Part shown: positions 11,548-24,215 of the stretch, piece after piece
Numbering within the stretch: the first letter of the stretch is position 1
Layout of the letters: every line of letters starts with the position of its first letter
Assembly: GCA_039545355.1 (NCBI GenBank)
Contig: BCJJ01000033.1
Location: 92,646-156,645 of the forward strand
Reading direction: 5' to 3'
Length of the DNA stretch: 64,000 bases
Origin: Trichosporon coremiiforme
Lineage: Eukaryota > Basidiomycota > Tremellomycetes > Trichosporonales > Trichosporonaceae
The notes under the pieces: generated by a model
Database searches by the model: none
What the model was told of the DNA's origin: nothing
What the model saw: only the letters and a program-made list of their open reading frames with translations
Program-made: the position numbers and the translations under genes

Positions 11548-14500
11548 GGGAGGGAAGATGGGGCAGTTGGCTGGGGATGTGGGGCATGAGCTGCGAAGGT
11601 TGGGTCAGATTGCCAGGGGGCTGAGAGTTCCGTCGACACAGGACAAGGGGTAATAAGAAGTCGCCGTCGTCGAAAGCATCCGCGACATGACCATCAGACC
11701 GCGCTCAAGCAGAACTGTCGGTGCAGACAACGGTGCGCCATCATGAGTTCGTTTGCGAAGGGGGGCGTTCACCCGTTGAGGCAAGGAGAGGACACTGTGT
11801 CGAAGGCACAGACACATCGATGAGTCTGACTCGATCGGTGACTGTCGTGTGTCGTGCGTTGTGCGTCGTGCGGATGGGGCTTGCGCCAGCGCAGAAGGCA
11901 GGGAAGACTGTGGAAGCAAAGGAAGTGGACTCACAGAATAGGGTAGGCGCGACTGAAGGGGAAGGGATGAGGGTCGAATTGATGGCGAGGGCGAGAGGTT
12001 AAGTATGTGAATGGCAATGATCGGAGAAGCAGAAGGAGATTCTGTCAGTAGCCTGAGAGAAGCGATGTCTGCTGTGGAGAGAGAAAGAGCGCTGTGGGTG
12101 TTCTAGGTGCTAGACGCGACTCACGCCAGCTGGGTACCGCAACAATGGGATTTCGGACGGTGCCAGGTGTGAAGGGCGGTGGCAGCGCGTGGATATGATG
12201 GGGTCGGGGCGTAACCCAGGGCCCTGGGGCCTGGGGACACACACAAGATTCCAAGGGAAGACGAACGCCCAAGCTACGAACACGATGTGAGGTCGAGCGT
12301 CGCGAGGATCTTGAGGACTGAAGGAGCGGCGGGGACAGGCGGGGTACAGGTACGAGAACCCTGGTCGGAGGCGCACCGCGCGTCCACTGCGCAATACGCA
12401 GAGGATCAGAGGCGGAAGGACCTGAGGCGCCGAGAGACGTAGCGGTCAGAGGTGTAAGGGTGGTAGGGGAAAGAGGAAGAGAGACGAGGGAAGATGTGAA
12501 GATGAGAGGCACGAAAGAGGCCCGAGCACTCGAGCACGATCGTAGCCTCGTCACCCACGGTCGCTGCCCCGCTGCCCCCTTCGCCCTGCGCTCCGAGAGG
12601 TACGACGAAGCCACCGATCCCAGCGCAAGTGGCACGACCATGGCAGTCCGTGCAGAGTCACCCCTGGTCACGAAGCCTGAAGCCTAAATGACTCCATGGA
12701 TCCTCGGGATCTCATGCCATCGCTGGGTCTTGGAATGTCGGACGCGTGAGTGCCGCGTCCCCTCCGGGCCCTCTCGCGTCCGTCGCCTCTGCCGTCCACT
12801 TGACCCCCTCATTCCATCTTTTCATCGTGCTCCTGAGACATCTGAGACGTCGGCGATGCAGCTACAGGGAAACATGCGATCAGTAGGGGCCGAGATGGTG
12901 CGATTGGCAAGCCCCGTATGCTTCGGATCAGACTGATCAGATTGATTTTCAGCCGACACTGCGCCATCCCCGCCATGTCATGCCCCACCGTGCCCGAGCA
13001 GGATGTCCCGAACCAGGCATCCAGGCCTTTCTTCGCAGTATATTCTCCGCGAATCAGTCTCTCAGCGTTCCCATCACCGCGTCCTGGAAATGTCACGGAC
13101 GATCGAGCGATCACATTAGCCGCAGCTGCTGTTCAGCAGCGCACCGTCAGCGACTTCGTCAGCACGTCAATGCCAGTCGTCAGCACAATGCCGCATATTC
13201 CGCGGGCACCGCTCGTCTGCGGAGCAGTGCGATCGCCAGATGCTCTCGCGCTTGTTGACCTCGCCAATCGGGCGTGACTCTGGACAGGCGATTTGTATTG
13301 CGTATCAAGGTATTTGGAAACACATGGGTCAGCCCAGAGCAAGCCAGTGTCTTAGATTCACCGCACCCGCAAGACTTTAGGTTTACGCCACAATCCAAGT
13401 CTGTCTTCGTCGTGACCGAAGGATGTCTTCTGCGTTTCTTCTGGCATTCTGCAATTCGCGTTGCGCTACTGCGTCTTCCGATCGAAGTCTCGGTCGTGCC
13501 GCCTGTAAGCGCTGCGGGCACTTGGTGCGGGGCACGCGGCCGTGTCGTGCTGCGCGATCGGCTCCGCAGACAGATGAGTTATGAGATGCGAGATGCTGCA
13601 AAGTGAATCAGTGTTACAGCTCTCAGTGCCCAGCGAGTTGGCCAGGTTGTCCTTGTTGCCCAGCCGCGCCCCGAGCAGCTTGCGGACCAAGGCTCTTACG
13701 CGCCAACGGCCCCGTCGTGGCCCTTGCCCATGAGTCAGTCATATGAGACGATAAGCAGGTAGGTCGACTTGGCCGTCCCCCAGACCACGAGAGAGTGCTG
13801 GCGTTTGGATGCAACGCAGGGAGGGCCCTGGGTTTTGGGTGATGGTCCGCGGGGCGCGGCTCTTTACGGAGTAATGTCTGCATGTCAGTTGTGAGTTGTG
13901 CGCTACCAAAGCGTTGCGGTCGTTCAGGTCGTGTGCGCACAGGCAACGCCGCCATATGCCATAATGACAACACAGGTCAGCCAGCTCGCGGCGCCTTCCT
14001 CGCTGGCCAGCTGTGGCGCGCCATCGTCGCCACCAGCCAATCGTGGCACTCGTGGCTTGTGTGCGTCGCGTGGCCGCGTCCGAGCTGCCGGGCAGCCATA
14101 TCATGTCATGCCAGCCCCCGTTGGCGCAGCGGCACTCTGCCATGCGCCGTCCACACAGCACACAGCGGGGTGCTCGCTCCGCCTTCCGACCTCCGGCCGT
14201 GCCGGACTGTCTTCCTCGCCCTCTCTCGCGCCCTTGCCCTCGAACCAGGCCGCGCCGCCGCCGAGCATCTCATCACGCGAGCACACAGCACGCGTACATG
14301 CCTGATTGGCGTCCCCGCGCATGTCTGATGCTGCTGAGTGAGCATCGTACGAGCGAGACAGCGCATCGCACAGCGCTCCGCCGTATTGTGCTTCACCTTG
14401 AACGCGAGCTGGCGTCACCAACGCGTTCCCTCTCTGCGACGCTGAGGAACCATGTCGGCCATCGTCAGTCACATCAGTGTGTTCGATGTCGTTTGAGGTC

Positions 14501-15919
14501 GAGAGATAGATAGATGCGATGCGGAGAGGGAGAGTTCGCCGACGCGTCTCGGTAGCTGTATGAGCGACGGGCAGCTGACCAGCATGCAGCGCATGCAAGC
14601 GCGCACGCAGTATTGGGGCTGCACGCGCTGCGTACAGGGTCAGACTGTTGGAAAGTCCGTTCTCGCCGTCGCTGATAATGTCGACAGGGCCTGGCAGGGA
14701 CCATTTATGCGGTGGGGTGATGGACGTGCGCCGCATATGCCGCTATGTGCCGCTCGGTGGTATACCCGGGAAGCAGGGAGGGCGGGTGCTTGGGTGCGGT
14801 TTCGCCGACGGACGACGACGACCCAATCGACAATAGGCGGTGAATGTTTGGCTGGGAGGGGTTTGGCTGCGCGTCACGTGAGTGCGGGGTTTCTTTGGGG
14901 TGCCGTGGGGGCTTTCTTTTCATTGCTCGAAGCGAGGTCCATACAATCCACACAATCGAGGACGGCACCCTGGGCTCGCTCACCTGCATCAGCTGACCTG
15001 TGGGTCGCCAGATTGCTTTGCCGATCTGCGGCTGACAATGGTCTTCTGGCACGCGCTTGTGCACCTGGTGCTTGGTGTACCGCACTGAAGCCCATGGGAA
15101 GCAAAGCCGCGAAGGCCGGTAGGCGATAATCGGTGTACAGCGCCGCCGGTACAAGGAGAGGTTATCCATGGTCATCAAGAAGCCGGTCATGACGGTGTCG
15201 TGGATCATGCCTGTCATCGGCCGATTTAGGCGCTACGAGGCTTACGAAATGACGATATGGCAGACTAATGCTCCATATTAGTATTGTATTCTGAGCAAAA
15301 CACTCTCAACAGAAACGTGGCGCTCTTCGATTTCACCCTTAGGACTACCCTATGCATCCCCTTATGTGAACATTTCGCCAGAGCTTGCTATTAGGTATTG
15401 GCGGCTGGAGATAGGATAACACCCTCGGTCCAAGGCCTCAGGCCCGCGGCCCCCAAGGCGCCGATGAAACGCGGTCCCGGGCAAGGCCGCGATCGTGTGT
15501 GCCCGCTCGCTTGCGCCCTGCGAGGGCACTGCGACGTGCCGGTTCAGTTCCAGCTCAGTGCACCGGCACGTCGGTTGTTTCTCGGTGCATGCTCAGGCCA
15601 GAGCCGACGCGTGCATTGAATGCAAGGCAATGGTCAGCTGCAGTGATAAAGAACCTGGATTCAGGTCGCGGCCGACGTGTGCCGATATTCCCGAAAGGGT
15701 GTGACGTTGGTTGTCTACGGAGAATCGGGGTTACAGGCCTGCCAGCGCTGGTTGCGCCCTGGGACATAGGCGACTGGCGAATCATCACCCGTGTAATGCA
15801 TGGAAACCGATTTGGGTGGAGCCTAAGGTTGCCTTTTCGTCTGGGATCGATCTCTCCTTTAAAAGTCAACCAGGTGATCGACTTCACTCTCTCCCACCTA
15901 TTCCTCCCCACTCTTCAGC
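11548..15919. other. 4.4 kb divergent gene-free region, bHLH to aconitase
   Basis: No convincing gene. Open frames here (for example 12045-12671 and 14101-14736, both minus) lack domains and strong codon bias. Long leaders are common for fungal regulators, so part of 11.5-12.7 kb may be bHLH 5' UTR. A TTTAAAAG element near 15857 could serve as a core promoter for aconitase, whose leader from about 15880 is pyrimidine-rich. A GTCACGTGA-like site lies near 14874. Confidence 0.5.
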
Positions 15920-18900
15920 ATGATTACCCCTCGTGCTACCGCCTCGATCCTTCGTGGTGCTCGCACCTACGCCACCGTTGGTGGTCGTATCGGCGAGACC
16001 AAGGTCCCCATGTCCAACCTCGAGAAGGGCAAGTTCGTCAACTACCAGCGCATCGAGGACAACCTCGCCGTCGTCCGTGACCGGTAAGTGTGATACAGGG
16101 CATTCCCGATATCTGGTACCGACTGGCCTTGGCTGCCAATAAAGGGTAGAACCTGCTTTGAAAGAGCTGTTGCACGGAAAAGATAGAGCGATGGAGTGCG
16201 AGCCAGCCGAGCCGAAGCGAAAACTGGCGGGCGAACAGCGAACCCGCTCGCCCCGGATAAGAGAGACCGGTTGATGGCGCCACGCGTTATGAAAACGGTG
16301 GCTGGTGATTTGCTCGCTGTTGTCCGCGACGAAGGCAGCTAGTCCGTCGCCGAGCGCTTCCCAGCCCTCATGCGGCGTTCAAGCCATCGTCATTGATGCG
16401 TGGTACATTCCCTGGGTTTTCATCCGCGATCCCGTGACTCGGTGACTTCATACCACTCCCCTTGATATCGCCCGTTAAAACCGAACTTTTTGGACCGCCG
16501 ATGCTAACAGCCTTAGTCTCCAGCGTCCCCTTACCCTCGCTGAGAAAATCGTCTACGGTCACCTCGACAACCCCCACGATGCCGAGCTCGAGCGTGGTGT
16601 CTCGTACCTGAAGCTCCGCCCCGACCGCGTTGCTTGCCAGGACGCTACCGCCCAGATGGCCATCCTCCAGTTCATGTCCGCCGGCCTCCCCGAGACCGCC
16701 GTCCCCTCCTCCGTCCACTGTGACCACCTTATCCAGGCCCAGGTCGGTGGTGCCAAGGACCTCGCCCGTGCCGTTGACCTCAACAAGGAGGTCTACGACT
16801 TCCTTGCCACTGCTTGTGCCAAGTACGGCATCGGCTTCTGGAAGCCCGGATCTGGTATCATCCACCAGATCATCCTCGAGAACTACGCTCTCCCCGGTCT
16901 CATGATGATCGGTACCGACTCGCACACCCCCAACGCCGGTGGTCTCGGTATGGTTGCTTGCGGTGTCGGTGGTGCCGACGCCGTCGACGTCATGTCCGGT
17001 CTCCCCTGGGAGCTTAAGGCCCCTAAGGTCATTGGTGTCCACCTCGACGGCCAGATGTCTGGCTGGACCACCCCCAAGGACATTATCCTGAAGGTCGCTG
17101 GTATCCTCACCGTCAAGGGTGGAACCGGTGCCATCATCGAGTACACCGGCCCCGGTGTCGAGACCCTCTCCGCCACCGGCATGGCTACCATCTGTAACAT
17201 GGGAGCTGAGATCGGTGCCACCACCTCGCTCTTCCCTTACAACGACTCGATGGCTCGTTACCTCCAGGCCACCGAGCGCTCTGAGCAGGCCAAGTACGCC
17301 CAGGCCTTCAAGAACAACCTCACCCCCGACCAGGGCGCTGAGTACGACCAGCACATCACCATCAACCTCTCCGAGCTTGAGCCCCACATCAACGGTCCCT
17401 TCACCCCCGACCTCGCCACCCCCATCTCCAAGTTCGCTGAGGAGGCCAAGAAGAACGGCTGGCCCGAGGAGCTCAAGGTCGGTCTTATCGGCTCGTGCAC
17501 CAACTCCTCGTACGAGGACATGTCTCGCGCCAACGAGATCGCCAAGCAGGCTCTCGACGCCGGCATCAAGGCCAAGTCTGCCTTCACCATCACCCCCGGT
17601 TCCGAGCAGGTCCGCGCCACCATTGCCCGTGACGGCTTCATCGACACCCTTGAGGGTGTCGGCGGTGTCGTCCTCGCCAACGCCTGTGGCCCCTGTATCG
17701 GTCAGTGGGACCGTCGCGACGTCGCCAAGGGCGAGAAGAACTGTGAGTATTTGCCTCCGCTCAGGGTCCAAACAAACGATTCGCTTAGCGATCGCCAATC
17801 AGGTTTCTCCGGAGCTCCTCCGTTATCAGCACCCGATCGCTGACATCATCTAGCCATCATCTCGTCGTACAACCGTAACTTCACCGGACGCAACGACGCC
17901 AACCCCGCTACCCACGCCTTCGTCGCCTCCCCCGACATGGTCACCGCCATGATCTTCGGTGGTTCGCTCTCCTTCAACCCCCTCACCGACTCCATCAAGG
18001 GTCCCGACGGCAAGGAGTTCAAGTTCCAGGCTCCCAAGGGCCAGGAGCTCCCCGTTAAGGGCTACGACAAGGGAGAGGAGACTTTCCAGGCCCCTCCTGC
18101 CGACGGCTCCAAGGTTGAGGTCAAGATCTCCCCCACCTCGGACCGTCTTCAGGTCCTCAAGCCGTGAGTTTGATTTTTCCGATTTTTTGTCATTTCCTTT
18201 GCTGACAGCTACAGCTTCGCCCCCTGGGACGGCAAGGACATTGTTGACGCCCCCGTCCTCATCAAGGCCCAGGGCAAGTGCACCACCGACCACATCTCCG
18301 CCGGTGGACCCTGGCTTAAGTACCGGTAAGTTGGACTTGGAGAATGACTCCTCCTCTTGCATCAGTGTGGTTGTCTCCGACCGTATTGCTCCGCAAGCAC
18401 TCCGTTCAGCTCGCTAACTCGTGCAGTGGCCACCTCGAGAACATCTCGCAGAACTGCCTGATCGGCGCCATCAACGCCGACTCTGGCGAGGCCAACTCCG
18501 TCCTCAACCAGGTTACCGGCGAGTTCGGTGCCGTTCCCGCCGTTGGTGCCTATTACCGCGACCACGGCATTCCGTGGATTGTCGTTGGAGACCACAGTAT
18601 GTATCCCCGGCAAGAAAAATGAGGAAACGAGAAGAAAACGCGTCGGGAAAACGCGTCGGAGCGACCGCGGGATGTGTTGGAAGATGTTTTCGTGGACCTC
18701 CGTCGTTTGTGCATTATGACCGCCACAACCACGTGCCCCAAAATTTGCTTCCGCAATCCAGCCAACTTGCTCCTTATCATGCGTCCCTCCAGCCAACCTT
18801 CGAAGCTGCGCAGGGGCAGCAGAGTTTCCAGTGTCTTGCAGAGAGCGCGACCAACTTTTCAGAATTGCATTGCTGACTATCAAGACTACGGCGAGGGCTC

Positions 18901-19283
18901 GAGCCGAGAGCACGCCGCCCTGGAGCCTCGTTTCCTCGGCGGTCGCGCCGTTATCGCCCGCTCGTTCGCTCGTATCCACGAGACCAACCTGAAGAAGCAG
19001 GGCATGCTCCCCCTCTGGTGAGTGAGAAGAATGAGACGGTTAACTGACTGTCAACAGGTTCAAGAACGAGGCCGACTACGACCTTATCAAGGGTTCCGAC
19101 AAGCTGACCATCCCTGTCCCGGAGCTCGCGCCCGGCAAGACGATGAAGGTCGTTGGCAAGCGTGCCGACGGCTCGACTTACGAGTTCGAGGTTACCCACA
19201 CCTTCAATGCTGGACAGGTGGAGTGGATGCGTGCTGGTTCTGCTCTCAACCTCATGAAGGAGCAGGCCGCCAAGAAGGCCTAA
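15920..19283 (+). CDS. ACO1: Mitochondrial aconitase (citrate/isocitrate hydro-lyase)
   Basis: Seven exons (15920-16083, 16517-17742, 17854-18163, 18215-18325, 18427-18596, 18885-19017, 19058-19283) close into 779 residues, the usual length. It interconverts citrate and isocitrate in the TCA cycle in the mitochondrial matrix. The N terminus ([18 protein letters not shown]) is a typical presequence. The three [4Fe-4S] cysteines are at residue 382 ([10 protein letters not shown]) and residues 445 and 448 ([11 protein letters not shown]). Family blocks [38 protein letters not shown] and [19 protein letters not shown] are intact. The first intron is unusually long (433 nt) and contains a GC-rich hairpin. 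There is no frameshift or missing catalytic residue. Identification is secure. Confidence 0.98.
16226..16252. other. GC-rich hairpin inside aconitase intron 1
   Basis: GGCGGGCG and CGCTCGCC can form an 8-bp stem (one G-U pair) around an 11-nt loop. It lies in the 433-nt first intron. Function unknown; it may be chance in GC-rich DNA. Confidence 0.4.
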
Positions 19284-19875
19284 GCTTCTCCTCGAGAAAC
19301 TTAGAAAACAACAAAAAACGTCGTACAGCAGGAATGATGCAGTTGACATAGGATTATAATACAATTGTTTCGACCAGAGCTCAAGGAGGCATTCACTAAC
19401 CCAGCTAGACGATTTCCGCTTGTTCGGAGGTTCAGAACTGAACGTACGGCTCTTTCGAAGAACTTTGCAAGGTTCAGGTACGTAGCCGGGCTGATGAGAG
19501 AGCGATCTCGTGTGCCACAGGATCGTCGCCACATCGCGCTGAGTGGAGGTCACTGGTGGAGGCAGTGCGGAGTGATCCTCCTGATCAGCGCAGCCTCGGC
19601 TGGCGCAGGAGAAGTGACAATAGTCAACACGCGGCCACGCGGGGCAATAGTCGTGACGCGAAGCACACTAACTCTTCTGTGAAGTTTGATCGTCACCTGG
19701 CCCCTGCTTCCTTGTCTCCGTCTGCCCAGGTGGCCAGCGACCAGATGGCCAGCACGTAGGTTCCACGACAGCACCTTCCGCCTCTTCACACGTCGCCTGT
19801 GCATCCAAGGTGTCAACACCAGCCAGCTTGTGAGTCTTCCTCCGTTGAATGCGGCCTTCAACCTTTCTCGCGAAC

Positions 19876-22822
19876 ATGACTAACAACCAGCTCATGAGCG
19901 ACTTCAGAACGGCTGCGCAAACGCGGCCGACCGAATACGGCTCCCACTCAACCCCCTCTGCTTCGCAGACTCATGACGTCCCTCACTCTCCTTTCTCTCG
20001 CTGTACTCCTGCGACTCGTCCACCCCAGCGTTACGACCCTGACAAGCTCACTCGATCCATACTCTTCTTTCGCGACCTCCACGGGGCAACTTCGGACCAC
20101 GAAGGCTAGGACCACCTCCAAGTGAGTCGTGCCCCGGCTGTCGACTGCTACAGGCCATTCCCTCACATACCCTTGTGCTTTATCCTCCTCACGTCCCCAG
20201 CTCTTGTCAGTTCATCACTCTCCTGACGTCGGTATTCCACTGTGTCAAAGGAAACTATATGAAAGACTGCATGCTTACATGTTAGCGATGGCGGCGCATA
20301 ACATCTCCGACATCCTTCGACAACCGGCCTTCCTCTGCGATCTCAAGGCAGCCGCCCGCCAGGACATGAACGAGGACAACGATGAAGACGGCTCGACTCT
20401 GAACATGATGCTCGATCCATGGCAAGCCCGGCGCCCGACGCGGCCTCCGGTAGCCGCGCTCAGCGGTTGGCGGCGGCAACCCGATCTCGTCAGCCAGCGC
20501 TCCCCATTCGGGTGCAGTACCATGCCAACGACTGTCGTCGCCATAACCTGGCAGACAACAAGTCAGTCTTGCAGGCTATCTACCGCACGCCGGACCTCAA
20601 GACCTGCAAACTTGAGCCGTCCCAGATCGCTCTCGAGTCAACAGCCCACGACCGCGGCGTATGCTTATTGAGAGTCACGGCGCGAGCGATCGCCCGACTT
20701 CTTGATGCGGCCGACAAGGACGATGTCCTTAGCTTTTTCGACACGGCTGCAATCCGTCGCGAGTCCTGGGTCCGGGCCAGCAGCTACGACGACGCGACCG
20801 TCCGGTGTCATTGGCATAAGCTAGCCACTGAGCGCTTGCAGGCGGCGACGCAGAGCACGCACTGGCTGCTCATCATCAGCATGAGTGTGGCTGGGGCGGT
20901 GTTCCCCTCGCTGTTCTACGACGGCAAGCACGTCATACTCGACAACGCCATCACTCGCGCGCGAGCTGGTATCTCCTCCCGCTGGCGGTACCCCAAGCTG
21001 CAAGAGTCGAAGCAACGCCGAGACGAGCTGGCTTCATGCTCCCAATCGAGACGGTCGGGGCATTGCGCGTGAATGTCGACATCAAGGCTGGTGTGGCCGT
21101 CGGCCGGCCGTCGCGCCCTCCGGACATGCGCAAGGCGGAGATCGAGCTGGAGGCGCGCAGCTGGGACAAGGCCGGAGAGCAGCTGGAGCGGCTGAAGGAG
21201 CCATATTCGTGCTGCTCGTCGGCACCGACGGCCCTGTGCCCCTCTCGAAGCGCCACACCATTACGCCATGCGCTTCGTTTACGGCATGCTCGCCCGCGCG
21301 CCCGTGGACACCGAAGTGTTTGTGGCTACTCGCGCAGATGTCAGCGACACCGAGGGCATTCCGCAAAGCCATACGAGCTGCAACTGTACTATGCGAAATC
21401 GCTCGGGAAGGATGAGGGCCTGGTCGCAGCAGCAGCCCGAGACCGAGGTCCAGGAGGGCTTGCAGTCGTTGGTCAAGGACATCGCTGCCACCGGCTGCCA
21501 CGTGAGTCTGGAGTAATTGCCTCGGCCATGCTGACAGTGCAGCGAGCAAACTGCTAATTGGGACCACCGCCCCGGGTAAGGCCTCCAGAACCCCTTCGCA
21601 TGTGGTGTACAACTGTACTGTGTCTCGCATTTCAGAAAGGCACTTCTCCTGAAAGAGGTCATGCAGCTGAGCACGACGCAGTACGAGGCATTCCTCGCCG
21701 CGGACAAGAATCTCACCGTCACTGGCGGCGGTGTGTTACAACTGGCGGGGTGCTTCGTGTTCTGTGAAGGGCCGTTCTATGACGGACAGAGCTTCTCCAT
21801 GCAAGGCGTCGGTAAGGCGCAGATCGCGCTCAAGGAAGTAAAACTGGAGGTCCACCCGGACTGCCACCCGTAAGCCATCCCTGTTCTGTGCCGCGCTCAC
21901 CGTAAGTCCCTACCTGTCTCTCTGCAGCGGGTGCCAAGACCGCCAGCGATTGTCCTACGTCCACTAGGCTGCCCCCATGAAAAAGGCTGCTGAGGACGCA
22001 ACCAAGGACATTCGGTCGCTGCCGCCGATGAAGCGCCTCATGAGTTGTCACGGCCACGGCGAGGAGGCCGAACTGACGCAGGGCCCGGGGTGGGGCGTTA
22101 TTACTGGCTGTTTGCGGCGGGCTGGCACGCTGACCGATGGCTCCGCACGGCCTCGTTTCGACCGCGACGGTAATCCGCTCTGCCGACCATGTTCAAGCAA
22201 CATCCCCGGCCTCGTTAAGTGGTATGACCTGTCGACATCGGTCCCGACTTCCTGTCCGTTCTGTGATCCAGCCTTCAGACCGTACGTTGCAAGCAAACAC
22301 TCGGTTATTAACACCCACAGATCCTAGAGCGCAACTTGCCCGGTCCGGAGTTCCTGCAGGAGCTCTACGACATCTCTACCGGGTGAAAGAAGGGTTGGTC
22401 GCGCCTATCTTGGTGCAGGTTCGCTATCTGCGTAACTCGATCGCCGAAAAGTCAGTGATTGCCACAACGTCGAATACTGAAGACGTGGGAGTGGAGGGAC
22501 GCCTTGCGCAGGGCATCACGCCCCCTCGAAGGACCATTCTGCGAGAGTCGCTGCTTCCTCTTACACGTCCTTTCGAGAAGAGCTTCAAACTAGAGCCGAA
22601 CGTGTTTGATGCATCTCTGACCTTACTCCAGTACAGCTTCTGTCTGCGTTGACTCAGTCTGGCGACCGCAAGTGGCGCCGGCGGCGTAGGGGTAATGCTT
22701 TCGGGGAGGTGGACGCTACCCGACGGTTCACTGACAAGGAGGGTCGGAACGTCGGAACGGCCCAGACCTTGGGCATCTGCGATGAGTCTGGGCCGCTGGA
22801 GGGCGCACTCGCGACGGTGTAG
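19876..22822 (+). pseudogene. Decayed coding region with multiple frameshifts
   Basis: Codon-biased coding pieces follow one another on the plus strand but switch frame with no GT-AG intron between them. One piece begins at 20281 (MLAMAAHNISDILRQPAF), passes to another frame near 20410 (ALPIRVQYHANDCRRHN), and to a third near 21035 (MLPIETVGALRVNVDI). Further switches fall near 21200, 21255, 21365 and 21420. A piece at 21661-21967 (QYEAFLAADKNLTVTGG) ends at TAG after a normal-looking intron. The piece at 21977-22275 carries CRPC and CPFC pairs, a possible zinc ribbon. A last piece ends at TAG 22820-22822 (LGICDESGPLEGALATV). I recognise no family. Adjacent genes have no frameshifts, so decay is more likely than poor sequence, though assembly error remains possible. 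Whether this was one gene or two or more is unclear. Confidence 0.55.
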
Positions 22823-23013
22823 GTCGTTTGCCCCTCCACGTGTAGGGCGCAGACTGACTCAGCTGTCTTCCTCCGTCGTGCTACAACAGCGCCTGGCGAC
22901 CGGGACCTGCACCTCTATCGATTGAGGGACGCTCCATGTTTCTTTCACCTCTTCCCCTTCGACCACGGTGACCTTCCTCCTCTTCTCCCTCCTCACCTTG
23001 CCACTAAGTCACT

Positions 23014-23582
23014 ATGACGATCGTCCTTCCCGACAACAGTGAGTCCCATCAGGCAGAACTCAGGACTTCTACTCGCTACCTGAAAGTCCGTATCGCTGAC
23101 AGCAGACTCGCCACCTGCCCAACCCGTGGCGACCACCGGGGCTAACCGCTCCCACCGTCACTCTAACCGAGGTATGTCCTCTATAGTCAGAAATGATTGC
23201 TGACTGCCGAGTGGAGTAGCCCTTCGTCATCCTCGAGGACCTCGAGGCCCGCATCGCAAAGTACAAAGCCGGCGGTCAGCTGGCGTGGACACCCTCACCT
23301 GGGCAGGCAAAGTTCCTCGAGTTCTACTTTCTCGTCTTTGGCGACTTCATCAGCCTGCCTATGCTCTTCAAACTTCTGGGCCTGCGTCCGGACGAGCGTC
23401 ACGAGCGCCATGAGGTTGTCGTCTTCCTTAATGCACCCGCCACATATAACCGCAGCCTGCGTCGTACCCGGGAGAACATGGACGCCTTCGTCGCCAAGCA
23501 CCACCTTGAGGGCATCTGGGCCTACCTTCAAGCTGTTGCAAGCGACGAGATTCGCGAGCTCATGAGCCCCATGGTCGCGTGA
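23014..23582 (+). CDS. Hypothetical protein, exon structure unresolved
   Basis: A well-biased 3' exon (about 23220-23582) encodes some 120 residues (PFVILEDLEARIAKYKAGG to SDEIRELMSPMVA), rich in charged helix, with no domain I recognise. An upstream exon reads GLTAPTVTLTE in the matching frame and joins through a 52-nt intron (GTATGT to TAG). The plausible first exon, ATG at 23014 (MTIVLPDN, good context), does not connect in frame by any GT-AG pair I could find. The gene may use another first exon or be broken. It sits in the island of decayed sequence. 23583-24215 shows nothing convincing. Confidence 0.4.
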
Positions 23583-24215
23583 CGAGACAACCCGCGTCTG
23601 AGGTTATGTGGCGGCTCAGGTCTCACGTAGTAGGAGCAGCATCGCACTCATGCTCTGTAGATGCCACCGACATTCAGATTGTACTCGCAACCACGGGGAG
23701 TGTGCCTATTGAAACGACCCCGTCGACGAGAGAGAGCTACAGACATGACGCTGAAGGGGGCTGCATCCCTCTCAACCATCAATGTGTGTTGCGGGGAGCT
23801 GAAGCTGCGGTCAAAGCAAGCAATGCTCGGCCGGCCCGACGTGTGGCGGCGTTCAACTTAGCGCCCCTCAAGCGGACTATGAGCTCGGGTCACACCGATG
23901 TTCCCTTCCACGTTGCCGAAAGGATGCACAACGAGAACTTCCGTCGTTTAGCGTCTTGACTTCTGCAGCAAACAGACGCAGAGGCCCAGACTCGCCGGGC
24001 GATAGAGAAAAGAGGCGGCAGGCTCTGACCCCGGAATGAGCGCAGTCTCTACTGCCTCTATCCACGTTGTGGCTGAGCTGGCTTATGCATACGTTGAAAC
24101 CAGTCACATTTCATAGTTTCTAAGGGTTGAGCTTGCTAATCGCGGTCCATAAGCTTGCGTGATGAAGGCCAGGGTGGGAAGTTCTCTTAATCCAGAATTA
24201 GCATCACGGCAGACT

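Noticed and set aside
12045..12671. 208-residue minus-strand frame upstream of the bHLH gene
   Set aside because: Ser/Pro/Arg-rich with no domain; more likely bHLH leader or intergenic sequence.
14101..15217. Overlapping open frames on both strands before aconitase
   Set aside because: They overlap each other, lack codon bias and end without splice-compatible partners.
16368..17798. 476-residue open frame antisense to aconitase
   Set aside because: It mirrors the codon bias of the sense gene (Gly/Asp/Val/Leu-rich, no domain); a shadow of the aconitase exon.
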